The position numbers and the translations under genes are program-made. The notes below the pieces were generated by a model. The model was not told where the DNA came from and searched no databases. It was given only the letters and a program-made list of their open reading frames with translations. From UBA6100 sp049658145 (GTDB lineage: Bacteria > Actinomycetota > Coriobacteriia > Anaerosomatales > Anaerosomataceae), in NCBI GenBank assembly GCA_049658145.1, contig JBASOJ010000079.1, positions 1-64,000 on the forward strand: 64,000 nt of DNA, in the 5' to 3' direction. This document shows positions 33,728 through 45,081 of this stretch, one piece after another. Position 1 is the stretch's first letter. The number at the start of each line of letters is the position of its first letter.

Positions 33728-34797
33728 ACCTGTTACCGCATCTGGCCGTGATCGCGACGGCCCTCGTCGTCACGCTCGTCCTGACACCGCTCGCGCGGAC
33801 GGTCGGGCTCCGGTGGGGCATCGTCGCGCACTCGGGCGGCCGGAACGTCCACACCGGCGTGGTCCCGCGCATCGGGGGGGTCGCGATGTTCGCGGGCTTT
33901 GCGGCGGCCGTCTTCGTGCGGTTCCTCGGCGAGCGGTTATGGGGCTGGCCTCCGGCGCTCACCCTCGTGGGCGAGCCTACGTTCGGAGTGGCCGCCGGGC
34001 TCGCGGTGATGTTCGGTGTGGGTCTGCTCGATGACGTGGTGGACCTCACCGCGGGCCAGAAGGTCATCGGTCAGATCATCGCCGCGTCGGTGGCATACGC
34101 CGCAGGCGTGCGGATCGACTTCGTCGGCAACCCGTTCGCCGGTGGACTTCAGATGCTCGGCGTCCTTTCGCTTCCGGTGACGCTCTTCTGGATGGTGGGT
34201 TTCGCCAACGTGGTGAACCTCATCGACGGTGTCGACGGGCTTGCCGCGGGGATCACGGCCATAGCCGCGGTGAGCTTGCTCGTGCTCGCCGAGGAGACCA
34301 ACCAGCCGCTCGCGGCGGTGCTCGCGGCCGCGCTCGTGGGTGTGTGCATCGGCTTCCTGCGCTTCAACTTCAACCCCGCCTCGATCTTCATGGGTGATTC
34401 GGGCGCGTTGTTCCTTGGGTTCTGTCTCGCGTGCATCTCGCTGCTCGGCGTGATGAAGTCAGTCGCCGCGATCACGCTCGTGGTGCCCCTGCTCATCCTG
34501 GGCGTGCCGGTCTTCGACACCTTCTCGGCCATCATCCGTCGCCGTAGGGGCGGGCGTCCGTTCCACGAGGCCGACAAGGGGCACATCCACCACCGGCTGC
34601 TGGGTCGTGGCTTCAGCGTGCGTCAGACCGTGCTGATCATCTACGTCTGGTCGATCGCACTCGCCGTCGGCGGCTATGCGATGCGGTGGGTGGCGCCTGC
34701 GCTGAAGATCGCCACGTTCCTGGTCCTCGCCGGTCTGTCAGGCCTTATGGCCTACTGGCTCGGTCTGTTCGAGGTGGCGCATCACGACGACGAGTAG
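33724..34797 (+). CDS. WecA/TagO-type undecaprenyl-phosphate sugar-1-phosphate transferase
   Basis: This polytopic enzyme (357 residues, about ten helices) attaches a sugar-1-phosphate, usually GlcNAc-1-phosphate, to undecaprenyl phosphate and so starts a wall polymer or O-antigen. Motifs are RIGGVAMFAGF, LLDDVVDLT (catalytic Asp pair), NLIDGVDGLAAG, FMGDSGALFLGF and the cytoplasmic HIHHRLL. It starts with GTG in a GTGA overlap on the deaminase gene. It may initiate the glycan made by the envelope genes further on. Confidence 0.93.
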   Translation: MNLLPHLAVIATALVVTLVLTPLARTVGLRWGIVAHSGGRNVHTGVVPRIGGVAMFAGFAAAVFVRFLGERLWGWPPALTLVGEPTFGVAAGLAVMFGVGLLDDVVDLTAGQKVIGQIIAASVAYAAGVRIDFVGNPFAGGLQMLGVLSLPVTLFWMVGFANVVNLIDGVDGLAAGITAIAAVSLLVLAEETNQPLAAVLAAALVGVCIGFLRFNFNPASIFMGDSGALFLGFCLACISLLGVMKSVAAITLVVPLLILGVPVFDTFSAIIRRRRGGRPFHEADKGHIHHRLLGRGFSVRQTVLIIYVWSIALAVGGYAMRWVAPALKIATFLVLAGLSGLMAYWLGLFEVAHHDDE

Positions 34798-34813
34798 AGC
34801 GAGAGCATGAGAC

Positions 34814-34840
34814 ACACACGGGTCCGTGTGTTTTGTTGTT
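34814..34840 (+). terminator. Intrinsic terminator after the wecA-like gene
   Basis: ACACACG and CGTGTGT pair around a GGTC loop and are followed by TTTTGTTGTT. It is one of the best intrinsic terminators in the window and ends the upstream run before the ATP synthase promoter. Confidence 0.8.
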
Positions 34841-34864
34841 GCAGTCTTAACGTTGTTGTATAGT
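34836..34864 (+). promoter_or_regulatory. ATP synthase operon promoter
   Basis: TTGTTG (34836-34841), 17 bases and TATAGT (34859-34864) make a near-consensus promoter. The -35 box is built into the T-tract of the terminator before it. The transcript would carry a leader of about 170 bases before atpI. A second -10-like TATCCT lies at 35019-35024, and a small palindrome TCGAAG/CTTCGA at 34993-35007. Confidence 0.65.
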
Positions 34865-35041
34865 AGGCACGCTTTTGTGAGGCCACCCCCGGGGCCTTTC
34901 ACGTGGAATCGCAGCTCAGCCCTGTGCCTCTCGCTGTGTTCGTGGTGTCCGCGACTCCCCGGACGGCGTCCTCGCGGGTGTGAGGGATTCGTTCGAAGGG
35001 ACTTCGAGATTCCTGCTGTATCCTCCCTGTTCTGCCATCCT

Positions 35042-35329
35042 GTGGTCGCCGTGGCGCTCGGCGCGCTGCTTGGCGCCGTTCTGACCATCGTGGCGGAACG
35101 AGCAGCCTCGTCTGTCACCCCCGACAACCCCTTTCGCGGACTTGCCATCGTCATCACGATGACCGGCGTGCGGTTGACGGGGGCCGTCATCGCGCTCGCC
35201 GCGTACTCCCATTTCGCTCCCGCCGGCCTTGTGCCGTTCGGCTTCACGCTCGGCGTGTCGTTCGTCGTCGGCCTCGGCGTCGAGGCCCTCAGGATCTCGC
35301 TTCGTAACGCAACGCACATGTCTGCCTAA
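35042..35329 (+). CDS. atpI: AtpI-like small membrane protein
   Basis: About 95 residues with three hydrophobic helices, located directly before atpB, as AtpI proteins usually are. AtpI/AtpZ-type proteins assist c-ring assembly or magnesium/calcium handling. The frame is open further upstream, but that extension would be Pro/Cys/Arg-rich and would begin before the promoter, so I chose the GTG at 35042. There is no clear ribosome site there, so the exact start is uncertain. Family membership is inferred from topology and position. Confidence 0.65.
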   Translation: MVAVALGALLGAVLTIVAERAASSVTPDNPFRGLAIVITMTGVRLTGAVIALAAYSHFAPAGLVPFGFTLGVSFVVGLGVEALRISLRNATHMSA

Positions 35330-35346
35330 GGAGGAAGGCTCGAAGC

Positions 35347-36126
35347 ATGGAGGAAATGCCGATCAAGATGGAGCATCTGCTGCACGAGCTGTCGGTGCTA
35401 TCCCTCGCGGGAGGGCACGGTGAGGCGGCTGGCTTCAGTCTGACCAACTACACGTTCTGGCTGATCGCGGCGGTCATCCTGGTGCTCGCGTTCTTCATCG
35501 CCGGATCACGCAGGGCGAAACTCGTCCCGAGCGGCATCGGCAATCTCGCCGAGGCGGGGGTCGAGTTCGTCCGCAACAGCGTGTGCATCGATGTCATCGG
35601 TCCCGAGGGGAAGAAGTACTTCCCGTTCCTGGGGACGATCTTCTTCTTCATACTGTTCAACAACCTGCTCGGCAACATCCCGCCCGCTCTGCCGGGCACG
35701 GGCACCGTCGGTACCACGTTCACATGGGCGATCATCGTCTTCCTCGTGTACAACGGCATCGGCGTCAAGAAGCTCGGCTTCTTCAAGTACATCAAGAGCC
35801 TCGTCCCGTCGGGTACCCCGTGGTGGCTGGCGTGGCTGCTCTTCCTGATCGAGCTGATCTCGCACATGCTTCGCCCCTTCACGTTGGGTATCCGACTTTT
35901 CGCCAACATGTACGCCGGTCACGTCATGCTCGGTGTGTTTGCGGCGTTCGCCGCGATCTTCATCGAAACGCTGAGTCCCGTGAGCATCGCGGTCGTGCCG
36001 TTGTCGGTGATCATGCAGATCGCGCTGCGTGTCTTCGAGCTCATGGTCGCGGTGCTGCAGGCCTACATCTTCACCATCCTCACCGCCGTGTACATCGGCG
36101 GCGCCCTGGAGGCTGGTTCGCACTAG
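35347..36126 (+). CDS. atpB: ATP synthase subunit a
   Basis: This Fo subunit forms the proton half-channels. The 259-residue protein has five or six helices, the essential arginine in LRPFTLGIRLFANMYAGH and the last-helix block FELMVAVLQAYIFTIL with the conserved Gln. The ATG at 35347 follows AAGGAGGAAGG. Confidence 0.96.
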   Translation: MEEMPIKMEHLLHELSVLSLAGGHGEAAGFSLTNYTFWLIAAVILVLAFFIAGSRRAKLVPSGIGNLAEAGVEFVRNSVCIDVIGPEGKKYFPFLGTIFFFILFNNLLGNIPPALPGTGTVGTTFTWAIIVFLVYNGIGVKKLGFFKYIKSLVPSGTPWWLAWLLFLIELISHMLRPFTLGIRLFANMYAGHVMLGVFAAFAAIFIETLSPVSIAVVPLSVIMQIALRVFELMVAVLQAYIFTILTAVYIGGALEAGSH

Positions 36127-36248
36127 CCGACCGCACGTAGGGCCGTCTTCACGGTTTCAATCGCCGCTCACAGGCGGCGCGGATGAGTAAACGCAGGATC
36201 AAGCGCCTTCCGGAAGAACCGGTGGGTGGGAATCACGAGGAGGAAGCA

Positions 36249-36452
36249 ATGGATAACCTGGGTAACGCGCTGGTGTTCGGCCTCGGTGCGATCGGTCCGG
36301 CGTTCGGTCTGGCCATCGTCGGCTCCAAGACCATCGAGTCGATGGCCCGCCAGCCTGAGATGGCCGGCCGCCTGCAGACCACGATGTTCATCGCGCTCGG
36401 CATGATCGAGGCTATCGCACTTCTGGGCTTCGTTCTCGCATTCGCCATCTAG
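36249..36452 (+). CDS. atpE: ATP synthase subunit c
   Basis: A two-helix, 67-residue ring subunit. The loop ARQPE (33-37) and the ion-binding Glu54 in the second helix are present. The residue after Glu54 is Ala, and the first helix (GAIGPAFGLAIVG) has no Gln at the usual sodium-ligand place, so the ring is probably proton-coupled. The ATG at 36249 has AGGAGG just upstream. An in-frame ATG at 36183 would add 22 charged residues and was rejected. Confidence 0.95.
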   Translation: MDNLGNALVFGLGAIGPAFGLAIVGSKTIESMARQPEMAGRLQTTMFIALGMIEAIALLGFVLAFAI

Positions 36453-36485
36453 AGCGACCCTGACGAGAGGGAGGAGCAACCCAGC

Positions 36486-36986
36486 GTGGAGCTGATCATT
36501 CCGAACACCACAGAGATGTGGGTGAACATCGTCGCTTTCCTGATCCTCTTCGTTGTTCTGGCGAAGTTCGCGTTCCCGCCTATCACGAAGATGCTGGACG
36601 AGCGGGCAGACAAGATCCGCGAGTCGCTCGAGAAGGCCGAAGACACCCGTGTCGAGGCCGAGCGGCTCCTGGACGAGTACAAGGTCCAGATGGCCGAGGC
36701 GCGCGCCGAGGCCACGCAGGTCATCGAGCAGGGCCGCAAGGTGGCCGAGTCGATGAAGGCCGAGATCCTGGCCAAGGCCAAGGAAGAGGCCGAGGCCGAG
36801 AAGCTGAAGGCGATCGAGGCGATCAAGGCCGAGAAGAACGCCGCCATGGCCGAGATCAAGGGCGAGGTGGCCGACCTGTCGGTGGCCGTCGCCGGCAAGA
36901 TCATCGGTTCGAGCCTCACCAAGGCCGACCACGCGGCACTCATCGACAAGTACCTCACGGAAGTGGGGAGCTTGAATGAGAACTAG
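36486..36986 (+). CDS. atpF: ATP synthase subunit b
   Basis: The peripheral-stalk subunit has one N-terminal membrane helix (about 12-30) followed by a long Ala/Glu/Lys-rich coiled coil, total 166 residues. The start is a GTG behind GAGGGAGGAG. It overlaps atpH by 11 bases. Confidence 0.95.
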   Translation: MELIIPNTTEMWVNIVAFLILFVVLAKFAFPPITKMLDERADKIRESLEKAEDTRVEAERLLDEYKVQMAEARAEATQVIEQGRKVAESMKAEILAKAKEEAEAEKLKAIEAIKAEKNAAMAEIKGEVADLSVAVAGKIIGSSLTKADHAALIDKYLTEVGSLNEN

Positions 36987-37533
36987 CGAGACGATCGAGA
37001 CCCACGCCCGGGTCCTCTTCGAGCTCGCCACGCTCGCCGACGTCGTGGACGCGGTCGACGCCGACCTCGCATCGGTCGCAAAGGCCGTGCGTGGCCACGT
37101 CGACCTGCATCAGACGCTCCGGGACACCGGCCTGCCCGCCGAGAAGAAGCGCGCCATCATGCGCGGCATCTTCGGCGAGTCGGTCACGCCCGAAGCGCTC
37201 GCGATCGTCACGCTCATGGTCGAGCGCGGCCTCACCGACTCGCTCGGTGATCTCGCGCGCGTCTACAGCGAGACCGCCGAGGCGCAGCGCGGCGTCGTGG
37301 TCGCTGATGTGACTACGGCCATCGAGCTCGACGACGCGCTGCGGGCGAAGCTCGTCAAGCAGCTGTCCGAAGCCACGGGGCGGCCCGTCACCCTGCGCGA
37401 GCGGGTGGACGTTTCGATCCTCGGTGGTATCCGCATCAACATTGCCGGCCGCGTACTCGACGGGACCGTCGCGTCCCAGCTCGACGGCGTGCGCCAGGCT
37501 CTCACGAACGCACGTCAGGGAGGTGAGGCGTAA
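36976..37533 (+). CDS. atpH: ATP synthase subunit delta
   Basis: This soluble 185-residue stalk subunit (OSCP type) joins subunit b to F1. It shows the typical N-terminal helical domain (YALFE-type start seen as ARVLFELA) and the C-terminal block ILGGIRINIAGRVLDGTVASQL. It is translationally coupled with atpF. Confidence 0.95.
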   Translation: MRTSETIETHARVLFELATLADVVDAVDADLASVAKAVRGHVDLHQTLRDTGLPAEKKRAIMRGIFGESVTPEALAIVTLMVERGLTDSLGDLARVYSETAEAQRGVVVADVTTAIELDDALRAKLVKQLSEATGRPVTLRERVDVSILGGIRINIAGRVLDGTVASQLDGVRQALTNARQGGEA

Positions 37534-39105
<1,572 letters not shown>

Positions 39106-39108
39106 ACG

Positions 39109-39993
39109 ATGGCGAACCTTCGCGACATCAAGCAGCGGATCGTGAGCGTGCAGAGCACGTCGCAGATCACGCGCACCATGGAGATGGTCGCGACCGCGAA
39201 GATCAAGAAGGCGCAGGAGAAGATCGAGGCCGCACGCCCGTACTCCTTCGCGATGATGGAGGTACTCGGCAACGTCGCACGCTACGTGCAGGGCGCCACG
39301 CACCCGCTGCTCGAGGAGCATGAGGAGCGCAAGCGCATCCTGATCGTGACGATCACGTCCGACCGCGGACTGTGCGGAGCGTTCAACAGCAACATCCTGC
39401 GCATCACCGAAGACCTGATCCGGAGCGAGCGCGCGGCCGATGTCGAGACCGGCATCGTCGCGGTCGGCAAGAAGGCGACCGGTTACCTGCGCTATCGCGG
39501 GATCGAGCCGATCGCGTCGTACCGGGACATCTCCGACAAGCCGACCTTCGCCGAGGCTCGCTCCATCGCGTCGCTCATCATCCCGCGTTACGAGGCAGGG
39601 GAACTCGACGCTGCCTACATCGTCTTCAACCGCTTCAAGAACGTGGCCGAGCAGAAGCCCGAGACCTACCAGCTGCTTCCGATCGAGCACAAGGTCGTGG
39701 AGGCGGAGGAGGGGGAGTCGGGCATGCAGGCCGAGTACCTCTTCGAGCCTTCCGCTGCCGAGGTCCTCGAGCACCTGCTCCCCACGTACGTAGAGACGCT
39801 CGTGTACCGGGCGCTCATGGAGTCGGCCGCCGCCGAACAGGGCGCGCGCCGCACGGCCATGAAGTCCGCGACGGACAACGCGAGCGAGATGATCACCACG
39901 CTGACACGCAGCTACAACCGCGCGCGGCAGGCCGCCATCACCACCGAGATCGCGGAGATCGTCGGCGGCGCTGCGGCACTCGAGGAGGAGTAG
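39109..39993 (+). CDS. atpG: ATP synthase subunit gamma
   Basis: The 294-residue central rotor shaft has the two terminal coiled helices: MANLRDIKQRIVSVQSTSQI at the N terminus and SEMITTLTRSYNRARQAAITTEI at the C terminus (read in pieces), with the Rossmann-like middle containing TSDRGLCGAFNSN. It begins three bases after the atpA stop. Confidence 0.97.
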   Translation: MANLRDIKQRIVSVQSTSQITRTMEMVATAKIKKAQEKIEAARPYSFAMMEVLGNVARYVQGATHPLLEEHEERKRILIVTITSDRGLCGAFNSNILRITEDLIRSERAADVETGIVAVGKKATGYLRYRGIEPIASYRDISDKPTFAEARSIASLIIPRYEAGELDAAYIVFNRFKNVAEQKPETYQLLPIEHKVVEAEEGESGMQAEYLFEPSAAEVLEHLLPTYVETLVYRALMESAAAEQGARRTAMKSATDNASEMITTLTRSYNRARQAAITTEIAEIVGGAAALEEE

Positions 39994-39997
39994 CGGC

Positions 39998-41431
<1,434 letters not shown>

Positions 41432-41433
41432 CC

Positions 41434-41862
41434 ATGGCCCGTACCCTCCTGTGCGAGATCGTCACTCCGGAGAAGATCGTGTACACCAACGAGGTGGAGA
41501 TGGTCGTCGCTCCCACGCTCGACGGCGAGGTGGGCATCCTGCCGCTCCACGCTCCGCTCGTGACCGTTCTGCGCCCGGGCGAACTGCGCGTGCGCTATAA
41601 CGACAACAAGGACGTCGAGTGGTTCGCGGTGTCGGGCGGGTACCTGCAGGTCTACCACGACAAAGTCATCGTTCTGGCGGACGCCGCCGAGCACGCATCG
41701 CGGGTCGACATCGATCGCGCCCGTCAGGCGAAGGAGCGCGCCGAGCAGCGCATGGCCGAGATGAAAGCCAAGCCGCTTATGGAGCGCGAGGATATGACGG
41801 AGTGCGAAGAAGACCTCAAGTGGTGTGAGATCCAGTTGAAGGTGGCGGAGCGCAGCTCGTAG
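41434..41862 (+). CDS. atpC: ATP synthase subunit epsilon
   Basis: The 142-residue rotor-foot subunit has the N-terminal beta sandwich (LDGEVGILPLHAPLVTVL) and a C-terminal helical hairpin with AEHASRVDIDRARQAKERA. The end, with DLKWCEIQLKVAERSS, is a helix containing two Cys. It is the last gene of the operon. Confidence 0.96.
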   Translation: MARTLLCEIVTPEKIVYTNEVEMVVAPTLDGEVGILPLHAPLVTVLRPGELRVRYNDNKDVEWFAVSGGYLQVYHDKVIVLADAAEHASRVDIDRARQAKERAEQRMAEMKAKPLMEREDMTECEEDLKWCEIQLKVAERSS

Positions 41863-41892
41863 CTCACCTTCGCGGACCGGCAGCCACAGGCG

Positions 41893-41920
41893 CGGCGGGC
41901 CCCGAATCCGGGGTCCGCCG
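41893..41920 (+). terminator. Hairpin after the ATP synthase operon
   Basis: CGGCGGGCCCCG and CGGGGTCCGCCG form a 12-bp stem with one G-T pair and an AATC loop. No T-tract follows, so it may act with Rho or only stabilise the 3' end. The murA -10 box lies right after it. Confidence 0.5.
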
Positions 41921-41925
41921 TCTGC

Positions 41926-41931
41926 TACTCT
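41926..41931 (+). promoter_or_regulatory. Extended -10 element of murA
   Basis: TGC-TACTCT places an extended -10 promoter 36 bases before the murA ATG, immediately downstream of the atp hairpin. Confidence 0.4.
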
Positions 41932-41966
41932 ATGGAAACGTTTCTGCGGAAGGGTATGCACAGCGT

Positions 41967-43223
41967 ATGGCTTCGATAGTCGTCACAGGCGGGCGACCGC
42001 TCAGCGGCACCGTCCACGTGGGGGGTGCGAAGAACTCGGCGCTCAAGCTGATGGCCGCGGCGCTGCTCGCGCCGGGTGCGTCGGTCATCTCGAACGTTCC
42101 CGATATCAGCGACGTTGCGGTCATGGCCGAGGTCCTCGAGGGCCTGGGCGCGGTCGTCACACGCGAGGATCACTCGGTCCGCGTGGATGCCGCCGATGTC
42201 ACGTCGGTGGAGACCCCCTACGAGCTCGTTGCCCAGATGCGGGCGTCGATCGTGGTCCTCGGCCCGCTGGTGGCGCGCTTCGGGCGCGCACGGGTGGCGA
42301 TGCCGGGCGGCTGCAACATCGGCTCGCGCAAGATCGACATGCACATCCACGGCCTTGAGCACCTCGGCGTACGTATCGCCTTCGAGCACGGCTACATCGA
42401 CGCCACCGCACCGGACGGTCTCACCGGCGCGCAGGTGCTCCTCGACTTTCCGAGCGTGGGAGCCACCGAGAACCTGCTGATGGCTGCCGTGCTGGCCGAG
42501 GGCACGACCACGATCGAGAACGCCGCTCGCGAGCCGGAGATCGGCGACCTGGTGGACATGCTCGTGGGGATGGGTGCGCACATCGAGGGCCGGGGCTCCT
42601 CCACGCTGGTGATCCACGGTGTGCGCGAACTCACCCCGGTGGCGCACACAACGGTGGGCGACCGTATCGAGGCGGGGACCTACCTGGTGGCGGGTGGTAT
42701 CACCGGCGGTCCGGTCACGGTGACCGGCTTCGACCCGGTACACCTCGAGATGCTGTTCACCAAGATGGAGCTCGCCGGCTGTACGTTCGAGATGCTCCCC
42801 GATGGCGCCACCGTGCGCCGCGATCGGCCGATCCTGCCGGTAGACGTCGCCACCCTCCCGTACCCGGGCTTTCCTACCGACATGCAGGCGCAGTTCATGG
42901 CGCTCGTCTCACTCGCCGAAGGCAGTTCGGTCATCACCGAGAACGTGTTCGAGAACCGCTTCATGTTCGCGGACGAGATCAAGCGTATGGGCGCCGACAT
43001 CGACATCGAGGGCCACCGGGCGTTCGTCCGCGGGGTCCCTTCGCTCCAGGGGGCACCGGTACGCTCGCCCGACTTGCGCGGCGGCGCGGCTCTCGTGCTC
43101 GCGGCGCTCGTGGCCGAGGGCGAGACGGTCGTTTCCGACGTGCACCACATCATGCGCGGCTACGAGGACTTCACCGGCAGACTCGCGGCGCTCGGCGCGG
43201 ACATCCGGCTTGTCGAGGAGTGA
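41967..43223 (+). CDS. murA: UDP-N-acetylglucosamine 1-carboxyvinyltransferase
   Basis: MurA starts peptidoglycan precursor synthesis by adding enolpyruvate to UDP-GlcNAc. The 418-residue protein has GGAKNSALKLM and the active-site cysteine in MPGGCNIGSR (Cys116), which is the fosfomycin-sensitive form. A loose GGAAGGG site precedes the ATG at 41967. Confidence 0.97.
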   Translation: MASIVVTGGRPLSGTVHVGGAKNSALKLMAAALLAPGASVISNVPDISDVAVMAEVLEGLGAVVTREDHSVRVDAADVTSVETPYELVAQMRASIVVLGPLVARFGRARVAMPGGCNIGSRKIDMHIHGLEHLGVRIAFEHGYIDATAPDGLTGAQVLLDFPSVGATENLLMAAVLAEGTTTIENAAREPEIGDLVDMLVGMGAHIEGRGSSTLVIHGVRELTPVAHTTVGDRIEAGTYLVAGGITGGPVTVTGFDPVHLEMLFTKMELAGCTFEMLPDGATVRRDRPILPVDVATLPYPGFPTDMQAQFMALVSLAEGSSVITENVFENRFMFADEIKRMGADIDIEGHRAFVRGVPSLQGAPVRSPDLRGGAALVLAALVAEGETVVSDVHHIMRGYEDFTGRLAALGADIRLVEE

Positions 43224-43234
43224 GGAGAACTCAG

Positions 43235-43657
43235 ATGTTGGATCGGGAGGCCGTCAAGGCGATCATCCCGCACCGTGACCCGTTCCTCCTCGTGGACCGG
43301 GTGCTGGAACTCGAGCCCGGTGTGCGGGCGACCGGTGAGCTTGACGTCCGCCCGGACATGTTCTGGGTGCCGGGGCACTTCCCCGAGTACGCGGTCATGC
43401 CCGGCGTGCTCATCGTCGAGGCGCTCGCACAGGCGGGGGCGGTGGCACTGCTCTCCCTGCCCGCCAACGCCGGCAAGCTCGCCTTCTTCGCCGGCATCGA
43501 CAAGGTGCGGTTCAAGCGCCAGGTGGTACCCGGCGACACGCTGCGGCTCGAGTGCGAGATCACCAAGGCACGGGCGAGTATCGGCTTCGGTGAAGCACGC
43601 GCGTTGGTGGGTGGCGAGCTCGCTTGCTCGGGCACGCTCATGTTCGCGATACAATAA
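43235..43657 (+). CDS. fabZ: 3-hydroxyacyl-ACP dehydratase FabZ
   Basis: This hot-dog-fold enzyme removes water in fatty-acid elongation. The 140-residue protein has PHRDPFLLVDRV, the catalytic His48 in GHFPEYAVMPG and Glu62 in VEALAQ. I chose ATG 43235 because GAGGAG lies seven bases upstream; a GTG at 43220 overlapping the murA stop is possible. FabZ next to murA or lpx genes is common. Confidence 0.95.
   Translation: MLDREAVKAIIPHRDPFLLVDRVLELEPGVRATGELDVRPDMFWVPGHFPEYAVMPGVLIVEALAQAGAVALLSLPANAGKLAFFAGIDKVRFKRQVVPGDTLRLECEITKARASIGFGEARALVGGELACSGTLMFAIQ
43650..43655 (+). promoter_or_regulatory. -10 element within the end of fabZ
   Basis: TACAAT lies over the last codons of fabZ, 46 bases before the UDP-sugar dehydrogenase ATG. 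A TTGCTC is 20 bases upstream, a rather long spacing. Confidence 0.4.
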
Positions 43658-43701
43658 GAAGGTTGTGTCCGGGGGATGACGTGGTGAAAGGTGACTCGCG
43701 C

Positions 43702-44997
43702 ATGGGACTGCTCGAGCGAATCGAGGCCGGCAGCGCCGTGCTTGCCGTGGTGGGGCTCGGCTACGTGGGACTCCCGCTGGCCGTCGAGATGGGCAAGGCG
43801 GGTCATCGGGTCATCGGCCTGGAGGTCTCCTCGGAGAAGGCCGAACTGGTCAACGCGGGCGTGAGTTACATCCCCGATGTACCCACCGCCGAGGTCGCCG
43901 ACCTTGTCGAGCGCGGACTCCTATCGGCCACGACCGACTTCTCTCGCGTGTCCGAGGCGGACGCCGTGGCGATCTGCGTGCCCACACCGCTCAACGAGAC
44001 CAAAGAGCCGGATGTCTCGTACATGGTGAGCGCCGCGGAATCGATCGCTCCGCATATGCATCCCGGGATGCTCGTCACCCTCGAATCCACGACCTACCCC
44101 GGCACCACCGAGGAGATCATCCAGCCCGTTCTCGAGTCGGGGGGTCTGAAGGTCGGGACCGACATCTTCCTGGCATTCAGCCCCGAGCGCGTCGACCCCG
44201 GTAACACGGTGTGGCAGACGCGGAACACCCCCAAGGTCGTCGGCGGCGTCACGCCTGCGTGCACCGAGGCGGCGGTGGCGCTGTACGGTCGCTATATCGA
44301 CACAGTGGTGCCGGTCTCCTCGACCCGTGCGGCCGAGATGACCAAACTGCTCGAGAACACGTTCCGCGGGGTGAACATCGCGCTCGTGAACGAGCTCCTG
44401 ATGCTGTGCGACCGCATGGGCGTGGACATCTGGGAGGTCATCGACGCGGCAAAGAGCAAGCCCTTCGGCTTCATGCCGTTCTACCCCGGTCCCGGACTCG
44501 GCGGCCACTGCATCCCCGTCGACCCGTTCTACCTGTCCTGGAAGGCGAAGCAGTACGACTTCCGCACCGAGTTCATCGACCTCTCCGGCCGCATCAACGA
44601 GAACATGCCGTACTACGTCGCGAATCGCCTGATGGACGCGCTCAACAGCCAGCGCAAGTCACTCGCGGGGTCACGTGTTCTGATGCTCGGCGTCGCGTAC
44701 AAGGCCGATATCGATGACATGCGCGAGTCTCCCGCCATCCGCGTGGCGGAGCTCTTGCTTGCCAAGGATGCGGAGCTCGTCTATTGCGATCCGTACGTGG
44801 ACCGGTTCGTCGCTTCCGGGATGAGCGTGCCACGGGTGGATCTCAGCGCCGAGGAAGTGCGCCGGGCCGATGTGGTGCTGATCATCACGGCGCACTCGGT
44901 GTTCGACTACGACCTCATCGCGCGCGAAAGTGCGCTGGTCTTCGATACGCGCAATGCCCTCAAGGGCCGAAAGAACGGCAACGTCGTCGTCCTATGA
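43702..44997 (+). CDS. UDP-N-acetyl-hexosamine 6-dehydrogenase
   Basis: This NAD enzyme oxidises a UDP-HexNAc to the uronic acid for surface glycan. The 431-residue protein has the NAD motif VVGLGYVGLPLA (17-28), the substrate helix TRAAEMTKLLENTFRGVNIA and the catalytic Cys270 in GGHCIPVDP. It resembles WbpA/WecC-type enzymes; the exact sugar (GlcNAc or ManNAc) is not decided. I chose ATG 43702 (MGLLERIEAG); GTG codons at 43681 and 43684, behind CGGGGGA, are alternatives. Confidence 0.9.
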   Translation: MGLLERIEAGSAVLAVVGLGYVGLPLAVEMGKAGHRVIGLEVSSEKAELVNAGVSYIPDVPTAEVADLVERGLLSATTDFSRVSEADAVAICVPTPLNETKEPDVSYMVSAAESIAPHMHPGMLVTLESTTYPGTTEEIIQPVLESGGLKVGTDIFLAFSPERVDPGNTVWQTRNTPKVVGGVTPACTEAAVALYGRYIDTVVPVSSTRAAEMTKLLENTFRGVNIALVNELLMLCDRMGVDIWEVIDAAKSKPFGFMPFYPGPGLGGHCIPVDPFYLSWKAKQYDFRTEFIDLSGRINENMPYYVANRLMDALNSQRKSLAGSRVLMLGVAYKADIDDMRESPAIRVAELLLAKDAELVYCDPYVDRFVASGMSVPRVDLSAEEVRRADVVLIITAHSVFDYDLIARESALVFDTRNALKGRKNGNVVVL

Positions 44998-45081
44998 GCG
45001 TTCGGTAACGGTTGCTCCGGGGCGCTGATGCGTGCGGTACCATCGGCCTCTGCCGGAGTCGTTTGTTCGTGAAAGTCGCAG

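Noticed and set aside
34826..35041. N-terminal extension of the AtpI-like gene
   Set aside because: The extension begins before the predicted promoter, is Pro/Cys/Arg-rich and resembles no AtpI protein.
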